Assembly (NCBI GenBank): GCA_029964075.1 | Contig: CM057142.1 | Coordinates: 1,627,770 to 1,691,769, forward strand | DNA from: Patiria pectinifera | Lineage: Eukaryota > Echinodermata > Asteroidea > Valvatida > Asterinidae | Reading direction: 5' to 3' | DNA length: 64,000 nt | In this document: piece by piece, positions 53,307 through 64,000 of the stretch | Layout: each line of letters opens with the position of its first letter | How positions within the stretch are numbered: position 1 is the stretch's first letter | Made by a program: the position numbers and the translations under genes | The notes under the pieces: model-generated | The model's database searches: none | Seen by the model: the letters and a program-made list of their open reading frames with translations, nothing else | Told to the model about the DNA's origin: nothing

Positions 53307-54446
53307 CAGGGCACAGCTTTGGAACCCAGCGCTAGTTTAGGTGAGAACATGCACATCATGCACATGTGTGTCTCATTCTGTCAGCCTTTTGAGCAAGCTG
53401 ATATATGTTTAAGCAAAAGCAGGTTAACAACCAAGATGTCATATTGTGTAGCTGATTTTTTTATTTTTGATTGGCGCTGAAAAGTTCTCAGCAAAAGGTT
53501 CTGTTGAGCAGGCCTTGGTATAGCTTGATATAAATTAAGCACCGCAAAAAATAGTCGTGTTTGCATGCTGGTTGGCCTTGTTTTTGGTAAAGCTCACCAA
53601 GCCACGATGGGTACTTTTGCCATTTTAAGTCCAGGGCAAACAGCTCACCTTTCGCAGTTGCTTTTCACGAGTCCATGTGGTTCTGGCCAATTTAGACAAA
53701 CCGACAAACACTCTCAAGCTTTATGAGTAGCCAGCCAGCTAGTTCATGGCTGGTACAACTTTTTGACAAAGCTATTGGGAATTTCAGCTGCATGCATTAG
53801 CAGCTGATATACAATTTGCCGCAAGGCTCTTTTCCAGACTTGCTTCTCCCCTATGAACATGTATCTATAAAAGCAGAGTAGATCATCGTAGGTAATCACA
53901 CACTACCAAAGTACAGCCTGAAGGCTTGTTAAACTGACTTGTCTGTATTCATTTCCAGGTACTAGTACTCAGCAAAACTACTTGTCTACTCTAGCATGGA
54001 GAATCATGTAGAGAGTGTTTTCGTTCCCTGATGATGAAAGCGTTATATAAACACTAGTACTATCTTTCAAAGCAACACTCACACTATAGATACAGCTTTG
54101 CTAGCATCTTGTTCAATCCCGAAGGCATGAGATAAGTGCATATAGTCGGTTGGAAGTGACTATAATTTCCCGGCACGCAAATACTAATGGCACAGCATGA
54201 GGCTTTCATGAAATATTAATAATGGACTTATAACTGCATGGTTTATTAACTACACCAGCAATTTTGTCAGCAAGAACTTGCTGTACACTTGCTGATTCTC
54301 TGGTCAATACAAACTGAACTTTTCAATATTGGTAAAAATCAAGCCAATAGAAAGGTCAAATGGGGGGGGGGGAGGGGAGGTAGACAGTGCTTCTACCTTC
54401 TCTAGAAAAAGCAGAGGATTAATTATGATGTTTTGAGCTTTATGCT

Positions 54447-54468
54447 CAAGTCAAGTCAAGTCAACTAA
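54447..54468 (+). repeat. TCAAG tandem repeat
   Basis: Four copies of TCAAG(T) precede a T/A-rich stretch with CTTTATTATA. It resembles simple tails found next to some retrotransposon ends, with no body visible. Confidence 0.4.
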
Positions 54469-57400
54469 TCTTTATTATATCTCACAGGGGTAATTTAAAA
54501 TGCTACTCCCATTTAAAAGTTAGGTTCAAATTTTAAAGGAAATATTGAATGAAATATAAAGCAGTTCCTGCAAGTATTATTTGTTAAAACATTACACTGA
54601 TGCACTGTATCGTTTGAAGACTGAAAAGATTGTGGCTGAAATGAAATAAGGCACAGAAATTCACTAACTGGCATGAATTTAACAAATGAAACACACCCCT
54701 TGCTTGTCTCCTTGTTTTCAATTTAACAATGTATTTAAAAAAAAGTACATGCCACCTCGTAATCTTGTTGAATGGTTTGAGCTGCTAGTATGAGACTGGC
54801 AATTATGATCAGGCACGTAGGACAGTTAAAAGCTGCATAAGGTTCAAATACAAAAAAAAACCACCTCATGTCATCAGTCAAATTGCTAGAAACAATTTGT
54901 TTGGATACTTTGAATCGAAATTTTGCAGGTAGTTTTTTATGCACATTTAGGTAGGCCTACATATTGCACAGCCTGTACATATTTGTTTCCTTTATAGTTT
55001 ATGGCATTTGTATACCAGCTTAATTTACCAGAGATTTATGGTGTAAAATAAGTAATAAACGAAACAGACTGCCAGTAACAGCACACCATACTGTCACAGC
55101 TCGATGTCCAATGAATAAATCATTATTTAATGACGCCCTGGAACAGCATTTTCTAAAAACATACTGCCCCTGGACGATTTACTGTCGAGCTGTTAATTCT
55201 CTATTTCCCCTGACATACATTCGCACCAGTTACCATAAGACAGTAGTCACCAGTTGTGGCCATACATCAAGATCAACTTATAGTAGTCTCCATTTAACTT
55301 GAAATGAATCGTTCGGGTTCACGGGGTTGACATATTTCAGTCATCTTTTTTGTAACTTATTTGTGCATCTTGTCTGTTTTAGCCAGGAACATGGACCAAT
55401 TTCGTGCAGTTGCTACATCAGAAAATGCAATTTTGGCTGTCAATGGCATCACACTTTTGCTGAACAAAATATTTTCTGTACTTTTCAAATATCTGTGCTG
55501 CAGCTCCAAATGACATTTGCTGGAAGTGTTCATTGTGGCCATTGTAGTTAATGTCGAAAGCTGTCTGAAAATTGCAAAGATAAGTTTTTAGTTTTAGTTT
55601 TTTTAGGGTGTGGTGGGAGTGGGGCTGGGGTTGGGTTTGGTGGTTGAATTGCTTGATGTTAAACCTTGCTTTTGCCTATAGATTCACACACATAATGAAT
55701 TCTGTTCAATATTTTGTGCCATAGACAACACATTTGTTATTGTTTGGAAAAAATGAGACTGTTCCATATCCTTGAGTACATCAACCATGATAAGCCAGTG
55801 ACAAAACAGTTATGGTCGATAAGTAAGAAATGTTAAGTATGCCACTTCACATGTGACGTCCTCAGAGACACATAGACCTCACCACGAAATATTCCGAGAT
55901 TTTGCGGCATGCAAGTCTGCACGTGCACTGCGTTATACGTCAATTGCTCTGCCAGATGCTAACTGCTGAGGCAGAAAGCTTAGGCTTATATGATGACTTT
56001 TATTAACATGGATCAACTTGGCTTGCGTCAAAAAGCGCTAGAGCAAGTACCAGTTTCGTACTCACAAGCGCTGCACCATGTGCGCTTTTGTTTAAATAGC
56101 CGCATTTGAGCATCTCTAATGACAGAGGCAGTTAACACTGGGTTGACTTTCTGGAGGCAGTGTCTGTGTTTCATCCCAAGGCCATCTTTAGGTTACTATG
56201 GCAACCATGATGCTGATGGTCGGTATCATGTGTGATGATGCACCGTTGTTGATCTCAATTAGGCGGTGTGCACTGTGCACACACTGTTGGAATGTGTAGT
56301 GCTCATTTTACGTTTCTGTTGTTTTTATGATTGTGCTTGGGCAAGATTATTGTTGTGTTTTGCATTCCCAACCGTAATGTGCACACGGTTGTATTTTACC
56401 ATTATGTCCGAGTACAAGGCATTTCCTTTCCCATTGTCCCTATAATGTAACACTCTCCCATAGGCTAAGCACACACACTCACATTCGAGAACCGTTTTCA
56501 AATTAAAAAAAAATAAATGCACTCCCAAGGACAACAAAGAATCGTTTCTCCTGAAGATGATCAGAGCATACTGATCAAAAAGTTTCACAACCAACCCAGT
56601 CTATTCAGAACCAAAAGAGATTCTTTCACATGGTGTTACAGCAAACCCTCACTAGTTAACCAAGAATTCTGTTGTTCACTCTTTTTGTGTCTGTCCTCGG
56701 GATGTATATACAAGAGCGTAAAGTCTTTCTCAGATATTATAGTGTGTACATATTAAGATGGTTGGTAAACATAAATATGTTGGAATATACTTTTACTAAA
56801 TTGTTTCAGATTGATTTAGATAAATCTGTAATAGTTGGCTTACAATTTTTAACTGAAACCAATTTAATATTTGTTCAGCTTTATAAACTACAACCATTTC
56901 TTTTCAAAACCTACAATTTGAAAGCACATAAAAACACTGAATAACTTGTGTTTGAGTAAAATTCTGGAAACTTCTAACAGTTACAAAAACAAAATTGCTG
57001 GTCGCAGAGGGCCAGCCTATAGTGTCCTCATTGTACCTATCTCCTGACTGACTGTCATGCACTTTCGACTTAAGTCCCAAATGGTCTGGCATTAGCTTGA
57101 CCATTCTTGCCTTTTCTTGTTTTTCATTTTTATGCATCCTGTACAATTTCATTCTTGAGAAGAAGACTTCGTACATTCTTTTATCTATCAGCCCTCAAGC
57201 ATCAGATGCATCATGCACTCCTGCAGGATTAGTGATGCTCCTTGCGTCATATCAGATGTGATTCTCAAGATGTTTTTGTCTGAGTATATCCTTGAGGCAT
57301 GGAGAAATGAAACACATTTCTCCATGCTTGAGGTAACTGGAGGTTTACAGCCGAGTATGGAGTGAAAGACCCTACAGACATTCACATCAAACTGAAAGCA

Positions 57401-57639
57401 AAACAAATCACTGGTAAATGTGTACAGGTTCAAATCAGCGCAAAACCTGGTTGAAATTAATGCATTTGTAGTTTCATTTTTAAGAGTTTTCTGGGCTTGA
57501 ATTCTAGAAGATGTTCTATTCTCCTCTATTTTTCTTTCTTGCGGCGTGGCATTGTCAAAATGATTCTGTTGTATATCCCTCATAAGTAAAGTCTGTCACA
57601 AACCAATGGCCAAGCAGGCCGGCATTTATCTCCGGTTTC

Positions 57640-57855
57640 AGTAGAATGAAACGACTGAGAATATTTCTATTCCCCCTGGATAGGATGACAGTCCATCGCA
57701 GGTTACTCCCCAGCTAATGCCGGTACCCATTTATACTCCTGGGTAGAGAGAGGCAAATGGGGGTGAAGTGGCTTGCCCAAGGACACAACATATGACCAGC
57801 AGATGGATTCGAACCCTGACCCTCTGATCATGAGTCACTTTACCACTAGGCTACA
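57640..57855 (-). mobile_element. tRNA-derived SINE, family S2
   Basis: Reverse copy of 14,686: CCATCGCAGGTTACTCCCC, GTACCCATTTATACTCCTGG, GAAGTGGCTTGCCCAAGGAC and a tRNA-like head with GATTCGAACCCTGACCC. The A-box end (CACTAGGCTACACTCC) is near 57,850. Confidence 0.8.
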
Positions 57856-57859
57856 CTCC

Positions 57860-60800
57860 TCCAAAGTTTATAAGTGAATCGTGATCAAAATTAATTGTTC
57901 GCCCATAGGAAATTCTCCTATCAATATTAACATGTACTTTAACTTGGCACTAAACTGCAACTTTTTGTTACGCAATCGACCATTGTTAAATCCAGCGAAT
58001 TGTGTAGACCAGATGCATGAAAAGACGTCCACTCGGGACCAGCTTTACTTAAGGCTTGCCTTGTTACACAAACATCATCCAGCTGCATTTTATTGTGCTT
58101 GCTGCCTAAATATATTGAATAACAGCCTCAAAGGAATTTATGTATCTTGTAGTATCTTGCTAATTGCACAAACAACGCTATGCTTTCCAGTGATAACTTT
58201 CAAATTTTTAATTGAATAGTGTGAAGTACATCTTTATGAGGAGAAATTAACCAGCAGATATGAGCATCTACAAGAATAATGAGAAGTCTTAATTGTAAAT
58301 TACCATGGCCGAGGGAAGGATATATATACAGTCCTTGGGCAAGTTTGAGGAAAATGAGTATGTGGATAGCTTAAGAACTAGTAACTAGTATGAAGGGCAA
58401 ATATTTCATATAGTTGATGCAGGGCTGTTGATCAGATATGGAATGCTAACGAAGTATTTATTGCACTCCATAATAACCTGATAAAAACATAACCAGATAA
58501 AAATACTTCGCGGTTGTTGTAGGAAAGGCCACAGCAGTTTGCGGATGTCAACCAAGTAAATGATTCCGTGAAGATGATCTTTCCCGGTTGGACGCCGACT
58601 CACCACTGAGTGAGTTATGTCGCCTATGCCAGGCAGTGACAGTTGTCCAACTTATGTCAATCTGTGCAGTGAAGGAACGCATCCAGTTTTGCCTTGTTGC
58701 TAAATCATTTCATTCAGCTGAGGGATATGTCTAGTATTTGATCTGAGACCCCAGCTTGATACACGAAAGCGCGGTGTTGTCAGATTTACTGCCTTGAATC
58801 CAGAAACAAGATTCTGATATACTGCTGGAAGTGTTTCAGAACAAGCAACTAAGCCCAAGAATTTGTACTCCGCTGTTTTCTGAAACACTGATGTGTATTT
58901 GTAAGAAACTTGTTACAGAGCACACAATATTCTATGCTATTGATACACTGGAGGTCTTTTCATGCTCTCTGTCTCTTTCTTGGATGTCCTTCGAACGAAG
59001 ACGACGTCACTGTCTGCGCAGCTGTCTTTGATGAAACCACGGCATGCAGCCAGATTCTTGAGCCACATAATCTGCCGCAAGTTCTTTTCATGCATCTGTG
59101 TACGTATTTGGGCTTAATTTGGCTCATTCATTAGCATTACAGGGTAATCCTATACAACAGCACTGCCCGGCTCACAAGTGACAGTCAGTGAGGAACAAAG
59201 TGGACAGGACTATAAGCTAACCTCTCAAAAAAAAACCACCAAGATTTTATAGCAAACAATGTTTTTGCGGCAAAATCTTTAAGAACAAAGATCACCATCT
59301 TTCATAAAAAATAAAACAGGTTGCTAGACAATACTCGTCTTGTTTGCATAACTGGCAGATCTTTATTTCTTAGCTTGTTTAACAATCCATTCCAATACAG
59401 CAATAATAAGTGCAATAAATAGCCCAAGGAATCAATTTGATTCCTTTCAATTTTAAGATTAAGTACACTTTTTTTAACTACACTTAATTTTCCAGAAATT
59501 AATTTTATTTAAAAGTCACCAATCACCGTAATTACAAAAATTCATTTGTAAAAATTTTATGTAAAAGATGTTTTTCTAAAATTCTATTCTAATATTGCCC
59601 CAAAGTAACTCTCAGATGTATTCATCAACTCAGAGAATACAAATCAGATTACATAATGAAAAAGAAAAAATTTACCAACGCGCTCGCTAATTTGGAATCT
59701 TTTCACACAATGGTTAGATCAAGTAAAAGGTTGTTAGATATACTGATAAAAATTTTGTCATTTTCATGATTTCATCAAAAAGACTTTAAAAGAGATAATT
59801 ATGAATGAAGGATAAATTTAAGATATGTCCCTTCAAGAAACAAAAACTCAAAAAAAAACCTAGCCTTGAAAGTGACATGAAAAATGAAACACAAATGCGC
59901 ATAAAATATATAACAAGGGAAAAGTAATGTTTTTACACATAATCAGCTGTCCAACATGGCTGACATTATAATATACTTTACATCATCAAAAATCTTTAAA
60001 ATTAATTTCTCCACAATTGCATCATATCTGTTTGATAGTTGTTAAAAAATGGTAAAAGAATGCCAAAAGTACATTACACAATAAAACAGTTATCCACAAA
60101 TAACTGGCAGAGGAAAATCCTTACTTAAAATTGAGGGTCTTTTTAGGCGTATTTTGGCGCTAATAAATATCCATTTTTATTATAATTATTAAAATATTTG
60201 CTCAAGTTAGTATACCGTAGTTGTACATTACAGTGATTAATATTCATAACCATAATAAGTTATCCCAAAACACCGAGTGACATAAACTGATTTTACAAGG
60301 CAACGCTTTTCCGCTATTACCTGCGAAATATACTTAAGGCCAAATATTTGGTTTGCAAGAACATCATTTCAATTATACATAATTTTAAAAGTCACATTTC
60401 ATTTGGTACTTTGGGAATGAAGGGCAAAGATACGTGGGTAAAGACACAAAGTATTTGTTCATCCAACACAAACAATTGGAAATGGAATTTCTGATGGTAA
60501 AGTTTGCTCTTAATGCAATCTTTTAAGAAAAAAATTCCAAATTTTTCTCAAAGACCAGAAGTTCTTGCTTGGGGATTTTTTGGGGGGAGGGGTTTCTCCC
60601 AAAAACTGGTTGAACCCTTCCATGCAATTGATTTTCAGAGGACTACATTCCTCCAATCGTTAAAATTTGGTAGATTTTGTTAAAATCTATTTCTAAAAAA
60701 TTGACAGGAAATCATCTGAGCAGCATCTCATATCAAATTTCTATTGGCTTTTAAATGCATCACGGTGCGATAATTCTTTTTCATAAAGGCACTATAAGTA

Positions 60801-63170
60801 TATCATTATATCTCTTCTGTTATCTGATTCTTAGAAAAGCCCAGATAGGCGCTGTTTTTTGTGCATGATTGTGATTGTCTGCTGTTGTCATATGGTTGTC
60901 ATTACAATCCTCTAATAGAGCATGAAGATCAAACCAGGCGATTGAAACTGATGATGTCTTACAGACACAGAAATCATAAGCAGTTGTGATCCACTCCATT
61001 TAGTACACAATTTACAGCAAATTAGTGCGCACATCTCGTTTGGATTAGTCAATGTCCCTTCTTCTTGAAATGTACTTATAATTTGTTTGCCAAATCAAAC
61101 TTGCTATAACTGTGCTCTTCAACATTTTTGTTTTGTTTTGTTTATTTAAATGGAAAAAGCTACTTTTGTTTTTTTACATTTCAACCCACAAAAATACCTT
61201 TTTACGATATTTTGGTTACTTTTGCACCCATAAGGCACAAAAGATACCTCCACGTTATTGTTGGGTCGCAAATAATTCAAAATTGAAAAGTAAAGTTTTC
61301 CAAAACTAAATATTTTACATTGCTGCGAAATTAAAAATTTTAAAATAAAATGTTTTGTGTGAGTGTGTGAAACTTGAAAATAGCATGAGAGAGCAGCTTT
61401 AAGCAATCAGCCAATTATTGATGTCATTCATCTTGTTGGAAAACCCCTTACAACAGCTGCTCCATGTCTCCTCCATTTCGAATTAAAAGACATTTTAGTT
61501 TTGACATCTGTTTGAACAAACCAGCCCTTGTGATGAGTCACCAGAATGTATTTACTTTAGACTTAACATGCATCCAAGCATAGCCAGGTGCAACCAAAAA
61601 TGTACCAATGTAAACCAATATAAGTGACTATTTCTGTCCACCGGACCAGGAGAGTTTTCTCAGATGCCTGTGTAATGGACAGAGAACACAGCAAACCACT
61701 CGGCCTGATGTCCTGCGTTCCTATTGGCTGCTCATGCGTGCATATCACCATGGACCGCTAGTCGCGGCTGCCAACACACACACACAGGCAGATGTGATGA
61801 CATCAAGACGACGCAAGTTAACAAGTTAACCATGACATCCAGCCATGCGTGTGACCTGCCATGCTACGTGTATATCGCAGGTAGCCCGCGATGATTAGCG
61901 TTATTTGTGACAACCTTAAATGCTATCAACCAATCAGAGGAGCCGATTAGGCTGATATCCCACGGAGGCCTACCCAACAGGGGGTTATATCTAAATTGGG
62001 AGTCAATGTTAGTTTGACGAAGCAATATACACAGAAACCTTGCAATAACATGACTGCAATGTTCATGTGCTTCACACAATCATTCAGCATGATTGCCGAA
62101 CATTAGTAACATAAGGCTAGGCCTTGTGATGCTAGGTATTGATTCTAATTATAATCCAGTAATTTATCACTCAAGGTGAATGTTCAGGCATCTCGGCTCA
62201 AGGTTGAGAACCGTGAACCTGGCTTTAAACAGTACATACATGTAGCCACGATCCGTTCATACTGTATCTCTGCACTTTCCAAAAATGTCTACAGTAAACA
62301 TTCGTATGGGCTCCATTTTTGCCTCAAATTTCTTTGGAATGACAGATCCTATACCACTGTAAGTTCTTGGATAAGCTCTTCTGAACGTACTGAACATACA
62401 GTGCCCGTTAAATTTCGAGATGGTAAGCGGAAGGTCTCCAACCGGGGTTTTGAAAGTGTCGAAAGTCCAGTGAATATTACAAACCAACCGTGGCAATGTA
62501 GTCACGTTCACAGGTCTACTCAAGGTTAAACTTTCATATCAAATAATTGCCCTTCAAGTCTAACATCTGAGTTATGCAAATTAATAGGTATCGCTTTACA
62601 ACATCACAAAAATGAGGTCACTATATCAATTGCAATAATATACCATAAAATAGCGCAAATGCTGTCAAGCGAAAACAAAACAAAATGAAAAAGGTTTAAA
62701 ATGCCAGCTGGAAAGCAACATTTGAAATTAATGAAATAATCCATAATGATCAAAATATAAAATGTTAATCAAATTAGCAAACCATTATATTTCAGCAAAA
62801 TATACAGAAAATAATATCAATCGGCGAAAACACAAATTGCTTTCATATTCATAATCTTACTGAATGTTGCGAATAAGAAATGAGTTACAAAAGAGTTGGA
62901 ACAGAAAATTGCATTAAAAAAAAAGAAATAATTTTGGATGGTTTCATGGGAAATAGAACACACGTTTCACTCCTCAGTCTCTTATTTCTATCTGCGTAAA
63001 TTCCTTTTTGATTATGTTTTGTGCTCTTGAATAGGCTGCCTCTAGTTTAATTCAAAGTTGTTTGATTATTAATTTGAATTTCCTTAATGGGATAATATGT
63101 AGCACTGCATTAGTGATTTTGAATGAATGAAACAATTCACGTCCTGTTTAGCGTTTTGTTTTTCACCACC
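57860..63170. other. AT-rich noncoding stretch, no gene recognised
   Basis: 59,200-60,700 is especially AT-rich, with many A and T runs. A CA repeat lies near 61,773. No splice-supported open frames or known domains were seen. It may be intergenic or the intron of a gene outside the window. Confidence 0.5.
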
Positions 63171-63175
63171 AATAG

Positions 63176-63622
63176 AGCTGTCCCGAATATTCAATCAATA
63201 ACTGAATATTCAAATAGATTTTTACCGGTTTGAATATTTGAAGGAAACAACCCCAAAACCCCACGTATCTACACACAAGCCTGTGATGTTATATTAATCG
63301 TAAAGTTGCTGCGCTTTTTAGTGCCACTTTTTTTGGTCAACGGTAACTTTTTATCGTTGGTGGTTTGTTGTTCCCATTTTGTTTAGCAGATTGAAGCTCT
63401 TGACAATTATAAAATACTTACTGCATAACAGTCCAGGAGCCTGATATTGATCGTCGCATGCAAATTTTAACTGGTGCACGTTACGTGCAACTTTTGATTA
63501 GCACGGCATGCAGTTGCAGCTGGCATGTGCACAACTTCATTAGTGAGTTTTGAATATTCAAATATTCGGTCAAACACAGTTTTGAATAATCGAATACTAA
63601 ATTATTTGAAATGGACAACCTT
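63176..63622. mobile_element. Possible hAT-like MITE with GAATATTC blocks
   Basis: AGAGCTGTCCCGAATATTC at the left and a drifted inverse ending GGACAACCTT at the right, with GAATATTCAAAT blocks in both halves. The ends are degenerate. Confidence 0.35.
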
Positions 63623-63662
63623 AACCACCAGGGCTCAAGGTTCAATGTACACACACGTACTC

Positions 63663-63842
63663 CAGAGGTGTAAGTGAGCACTGATAAAAATAGCTGAAAA
63701 AAAGGTGTAAAAAAGCTGAACTTTGGAAATCTCCTATACTTTTGTACACAGCAAGTGAGGAAAAAAGCTGAAAACAAGCTGAAATCCAAAAAAAGAAAAT
63801 AAGCTGAAATCAGCTTTAAAGCTGAGATTTCACACCCCTGGT
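63663..63842. mobile_element. hAT-like MITE with CAGAGGTGT ends
   Basis: The ends CAGAGGTGTAA and TTCACACCCCTG are inverted. GTACTC flanks both sides as a 6-bp duplication. The interior is rich in AAGCTGAA repeats. Confidence 0.65.
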
Positions 63843-64000
63843 ACTCATACCTTGAAGTGATGCCTCATCAGCATTGGAAGACAGTCACAGATCATTTTTG
63901 GTGATCTGTGATGATGTTTATGAGTCTGTGATGCAATCATAAAGTGTAGAATGGTGGAATTTGGCGGATTCTGGAAAGCTCCTAGCAAAAAAACTCCCGA

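Larger units (their letters stand above)
50402..57600. other. Noncoding stretch, no gene recognised
   Basis: Nothing matches a known protein family. A G/C homopolymer lies at 51,421 and 54,362, a CCAAT cluster at 53,234-53,306 and a TCAAG repeat at 54,447. The longer frames (for example 57,188-57,583 minus) look random. Confidence 0.5.

Noticed and set aside
57188-57583. 131-codon frame on the minus strand
   Set aside because: No family resemblance, no splice context and ordinary composition. One such frame is expected by chance in a window this size.
62176-62529. 117-codon frame on the plus strand
   Set aside because: The opposite strand is also open over the same stretch and neither looks like a protein family.

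Overview
This is animal genomic DNA: AT-rich, with short GT-AG exons in long introns, many small inverted-repeat transposons and tRNA-derived SINEs, and frequent ACATGT-type short repeats. The protein families, exon structure and repeat style fit an invertebrate deuterostome, most likely an echinoderm or a close ally. Species-level assignment is not possible from this window. Four protein-coding genes were reconstructed by following splice sites and reading phase.

1-8,760 (minus): the 5' part of KNL1, the outer-kinetochore scaffold. Four small exons and a start exon carry the SILK and RVSF motifs that dock PP1. One giant exon, cut by the left edge of the window, carries at least 18 complete MELT repeats and an array of six KI-like motifs, the class that binds BUB1/BUBR1 TPR domains. 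The C-terminal half lies outside the window. 11,487-22,351 (plus): DCAF4, a WD40 substrate receptor of CUL4-DDB1 ubiquitin ligase, complete in 13 coding exons (590 aa), head-to-head with KNL1. 25,006-29,863 (minus): a steroid 5-alpha-reductase of the SRD5A1/2 type, complete in five exons (273 aa), tail-to-tail with DCAF4. 33,196 to 38,961 or 43,330 (plus): a small single-pass membrane protein with an InaF motif (INAFM type), with two candidate last exons.

43,331-64,000 shows no convincing coding sequence. It holds SINEs, MITEs and simple sequence.

The noncoding space is rich in non-autonomous DNA transposons whose ends and target-site duplications (TSDs) can be read directly. They include: a Mutator-like group with TAG(T/C)..CC ends and 9-bp TSDs (18,147; 29,350; 31,512; relic at 10,277); a hAT-like family with an 8-bp TSD (8,073; 28,870); TTAA-target elements (9,808; 13,092; 23,046; 49,882); a small CAGGCATGC family with 6-bp TSDs (12,910; 21,925); and a 1.7-kb element at about 39,635-41,341 filled with a repeated two-part motif. 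Two tRNA-derived SINE families and one decayed non-LTR retrotransposon tail are also present.

The genes do not form a pathway. KNL1 (spindle checkpoint), DCAF4 (ubiquitylation), SRD5A (steroid reduction) and INAFM (membrane protein) are neighbours by history. The most notable biology is the expanded KI-like motif array in KNL1.
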